Below, in pieces: positions 13,075 through 13,450 of a DNA stretch of 13,450 nt (its first letter is position 1; the number at the start of each line of letters is the position of its first letter). The stretch covers positions 1 to 13,450 of the forward strand of contig CAMCSI010000018.1 of the NCBI GenBank assembly GCA_945877885.1, written 5' to 3'. The stretch comes from Chlamydia trachomatis (GTDB lineage: Bacteria > Chlamydiota > Chlamydiia > Chlamydiales > 2-12-FULL-49-11). Position numbers and translations under genes: made by a program. The notes beneath the pieces are model-generated. The model was not told the DNA's origin and ran no database searches. It saw only the letters and a program-made list of their open reading frames with translations.

Positions 13075-13116
13075 AAAAAAAATGAGAATTTTTTTTCTTT
13101 TTTTTTCAGAAAATCC

Positions 13117-13144
13117 TTCCAATTAAATACGCCGCTGTTATATA
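13117..13144 (+). promoter_or_regulatory. Candidate rRNA operon promoter
   Basis: TTCCAA (13117-13122) and TATATA (13139-13144) are 16 bases apart, downstream of a long A/T-tract region (13071-13106) resembling an UP element. Matches to consensus are weak (three and four of six). A TTGACA at 13216-13221 may mark a second promoter, but no good -10 follows it. The leader from about 13151 would be some 220 bases long. A TGCATTCTTAAC at 13149-13160 vaguely recalls a boxA antitermination site. Confidence 0.3.
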
Positions 13145-13243
13145 GTTGTGCATTCTTAACGACGCTAACAAGCCAAGTTAACGAAAAGAGTCAACATCGA
13201 TTGGCTCATAGGTTTTTGACAGTATTAGTAAATGTGACGAGTA

Positions 13244-13277
13244 TCACTGAAGTAAAATTAATCTTTTACTTCGGTGA
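13244..13277 (+). other. rRNA leader hairpin 1
   Basis: A 14-bp stem, TCACTGAAGTAAAA with TTTTACTTCGGTGA (one G-T pair), closes a six-base loop. It lies about 95 bases before the 16S start and is the longest of three consecutive stems in the leader. A long stem of this kind could be an RNase III cleavage target or help fold the leader; that role is inferred. Confidence 0.6.
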
Positions 13278-13297
13278 ATATACCCGTTAATGAACTC

Positions 13298-13319
13298 GGT
13301 TGGTAATTATTTACCGACC
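13298..13319 (+). other. rRNA leader hairpin 2
   Basis: GGTTGGTAA pairs with TTACCGACC over nine base pairs (one G-T) with a four-base TTAT loop. It is followed after one base by the next hairpin, so the two could stack coaxially in the precursor RNA. Confidence 0.55.
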
Positions 13320-13320
13320 A

Positions 13321-13340
13321 GTAGATAATTTATTATCTAC
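13321..13340 (+). other. rRNA leader hairpin 3 (perfect palindrome)
   Basis: GTAGATAAT and ATTATCTAC form a perfect 9-base inverted repeat with a two-base centre; as RNA it would be an 8-bp stem with a four-base loop. It ends about 31 bases before the predicted 16S 5' end. Confidence 0.55.
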
Positions 13341-13371
13341 AAACAGTAAGTTCAATATATAGATTAAATTT

Positions 13372-13450
13372 TTATTTGAGAATTTGATCTTGGTTCAGGT
13401 TGAACGCTGTCGGCGTGGGTGAGGCATGCGAGTCGAACGAAAAGAGAAGC
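13372..13450 (+). rRNA. rrs: 16S ribosomal RNA, 5' end only
   Basis: The window ends inside the 16S gene. GAATTTGATCTTGGTTCAG matches the universal AGAGTTTGATCxTGGCTCAG start in its chlamydial form, and GGCGTGGGTGAGGCATGC followed by GAGTCGAACG is the Chlamydiales version of the next block. The 5' end is placed at about 13372 by aligning GATC (13386-13389) with E. coli positions 15-18; the true mature end may differ by a few bases. This assigns the window to phylum Chlamydiae. Confidence 0.93.

Larger units (their letters stand above)
12777..13371. other. Gene-free region between the phosphatase pair and the 16S rRNA gene
   Basis: About 600 bases without a convincing protein gene. The left part (12777-12840) holds the phosphatase promoter. 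The middle (12841-13130) contains two terminator-like hairpins, long A and T homopolymer runs and a low-complexity open frame (12911-13126) that I do not accept. The right part (13131-13371) holds the probable rRNA promoter and a transcribed leader with a row of hairpins. I see no tRNA, insertion sequence or attachment site here. Confidence 0.7.

Noticed and set aside
12911..13126. Rightward open frame of 71 codons near the rRNA leader
   Set aside because: Low-complexity Phe/Lys content from A and T runs, no ribosome site, and it spans two terminator-like hairpins.
13298..13340. tRNA or riboswitch in the rRNA leader
   Set aside because: The region forms simple adjacent hairpins with no cloverleaf, CCA end or conserved tRNA bases, and no known riboswitch core.
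1..13450. CRISPR array, insertion sequence or prophage
   Set aside because: No regularly spaced direct repeats, transposase, integrase or terminal inverted repeats were seen.

Overview
The window comes from a bacterium of the phylum Chlamydiae, most likely one of the environmental or amoeba-associated lineages rather than Chlamydiaceae. The clearest evidence is the last ~80 bases, the 5' end of a 16S rRNA gene with the chlamydial start GAATTTGATCTTGGTTCAG and a GGCGTGGGTGAGGCATGC stretch very close to the known Chlamydiales signature. The DNA is AT-rich. A NADP-isocitrate dehydrogenase gene argues against Chlamydiaceae, which lack the first part of the TCA cycle. Genus cannot be decided from this window.

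Layout. (1) Positions 2-3213 read rightward as a tightly packed run: the 3' end of lspA, an unrecognised 197-aa protein, pncC, a TrmH/SpoU rRNA methyltransferase, an RluA-type pseudouridine synthase and a small exported protein. Several of these genes overlap or nearly touch. (2) A diverged tandem paralog of the exported protein (3278-3904) has its own promoter and ends at a bidirectional terminator. (3) asd runs leftward and is divergent from lpxK, which is followed by a DAACS-family symporter gene. (4) icd runs leftward, converges on and overlaps the symporter gene, and is divergent from kdsD, which is followed by nhaD. (5) Two leftward genes (10595-12776) encode related dual-specificity-phosphatase-like proteins, each with an N-terminal paired hydrophobic region. 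(6) About 600 bases without a protein gene (12777-13371) hold terminator-like hairpins and the leader of a ribosomal RNA operon.

Functional themes. lpxK (lipid A 4'-kinase) and kdsD (first step toward Kdo) serve lipopolysaccharide synthesis. asd feeds diaminopimelate, lysine, threonine and methionine synthesis. lspA matures lipoproteins. icd belongs to central carbon metabolism. The symporter and NhaD work on sodium or proton gradients. The rRNA methyltransferase, pseudouridine synthase and rRNA operon belong to the translation machinery. From memory, the order lspA - spoU - lpxK - gltT - kdsD resembles one locus of Chlamydia trachomatis. If so, this is a conserved chlamydial backbone into which asd, icd, the exported pair and others are interspersed.

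The most interesting part is the phosphatase pair. Both proteins combine an intact HCxxGxGRS phosphatase loop with a double transmembrane region shaped like that of chlamydial inclusion-membrane (Inc) proteins. They are therefore candidate secreted, membrane-anchored phosphatases that would face the host cytosol. Other points are possible leaderless promoters at asd and kdsD, dyad symmetry around the promoter of the second exported paralog, unusual residues at the symporter's substrate and sodium sites, and a row of three hairpins just before the 16S gene.
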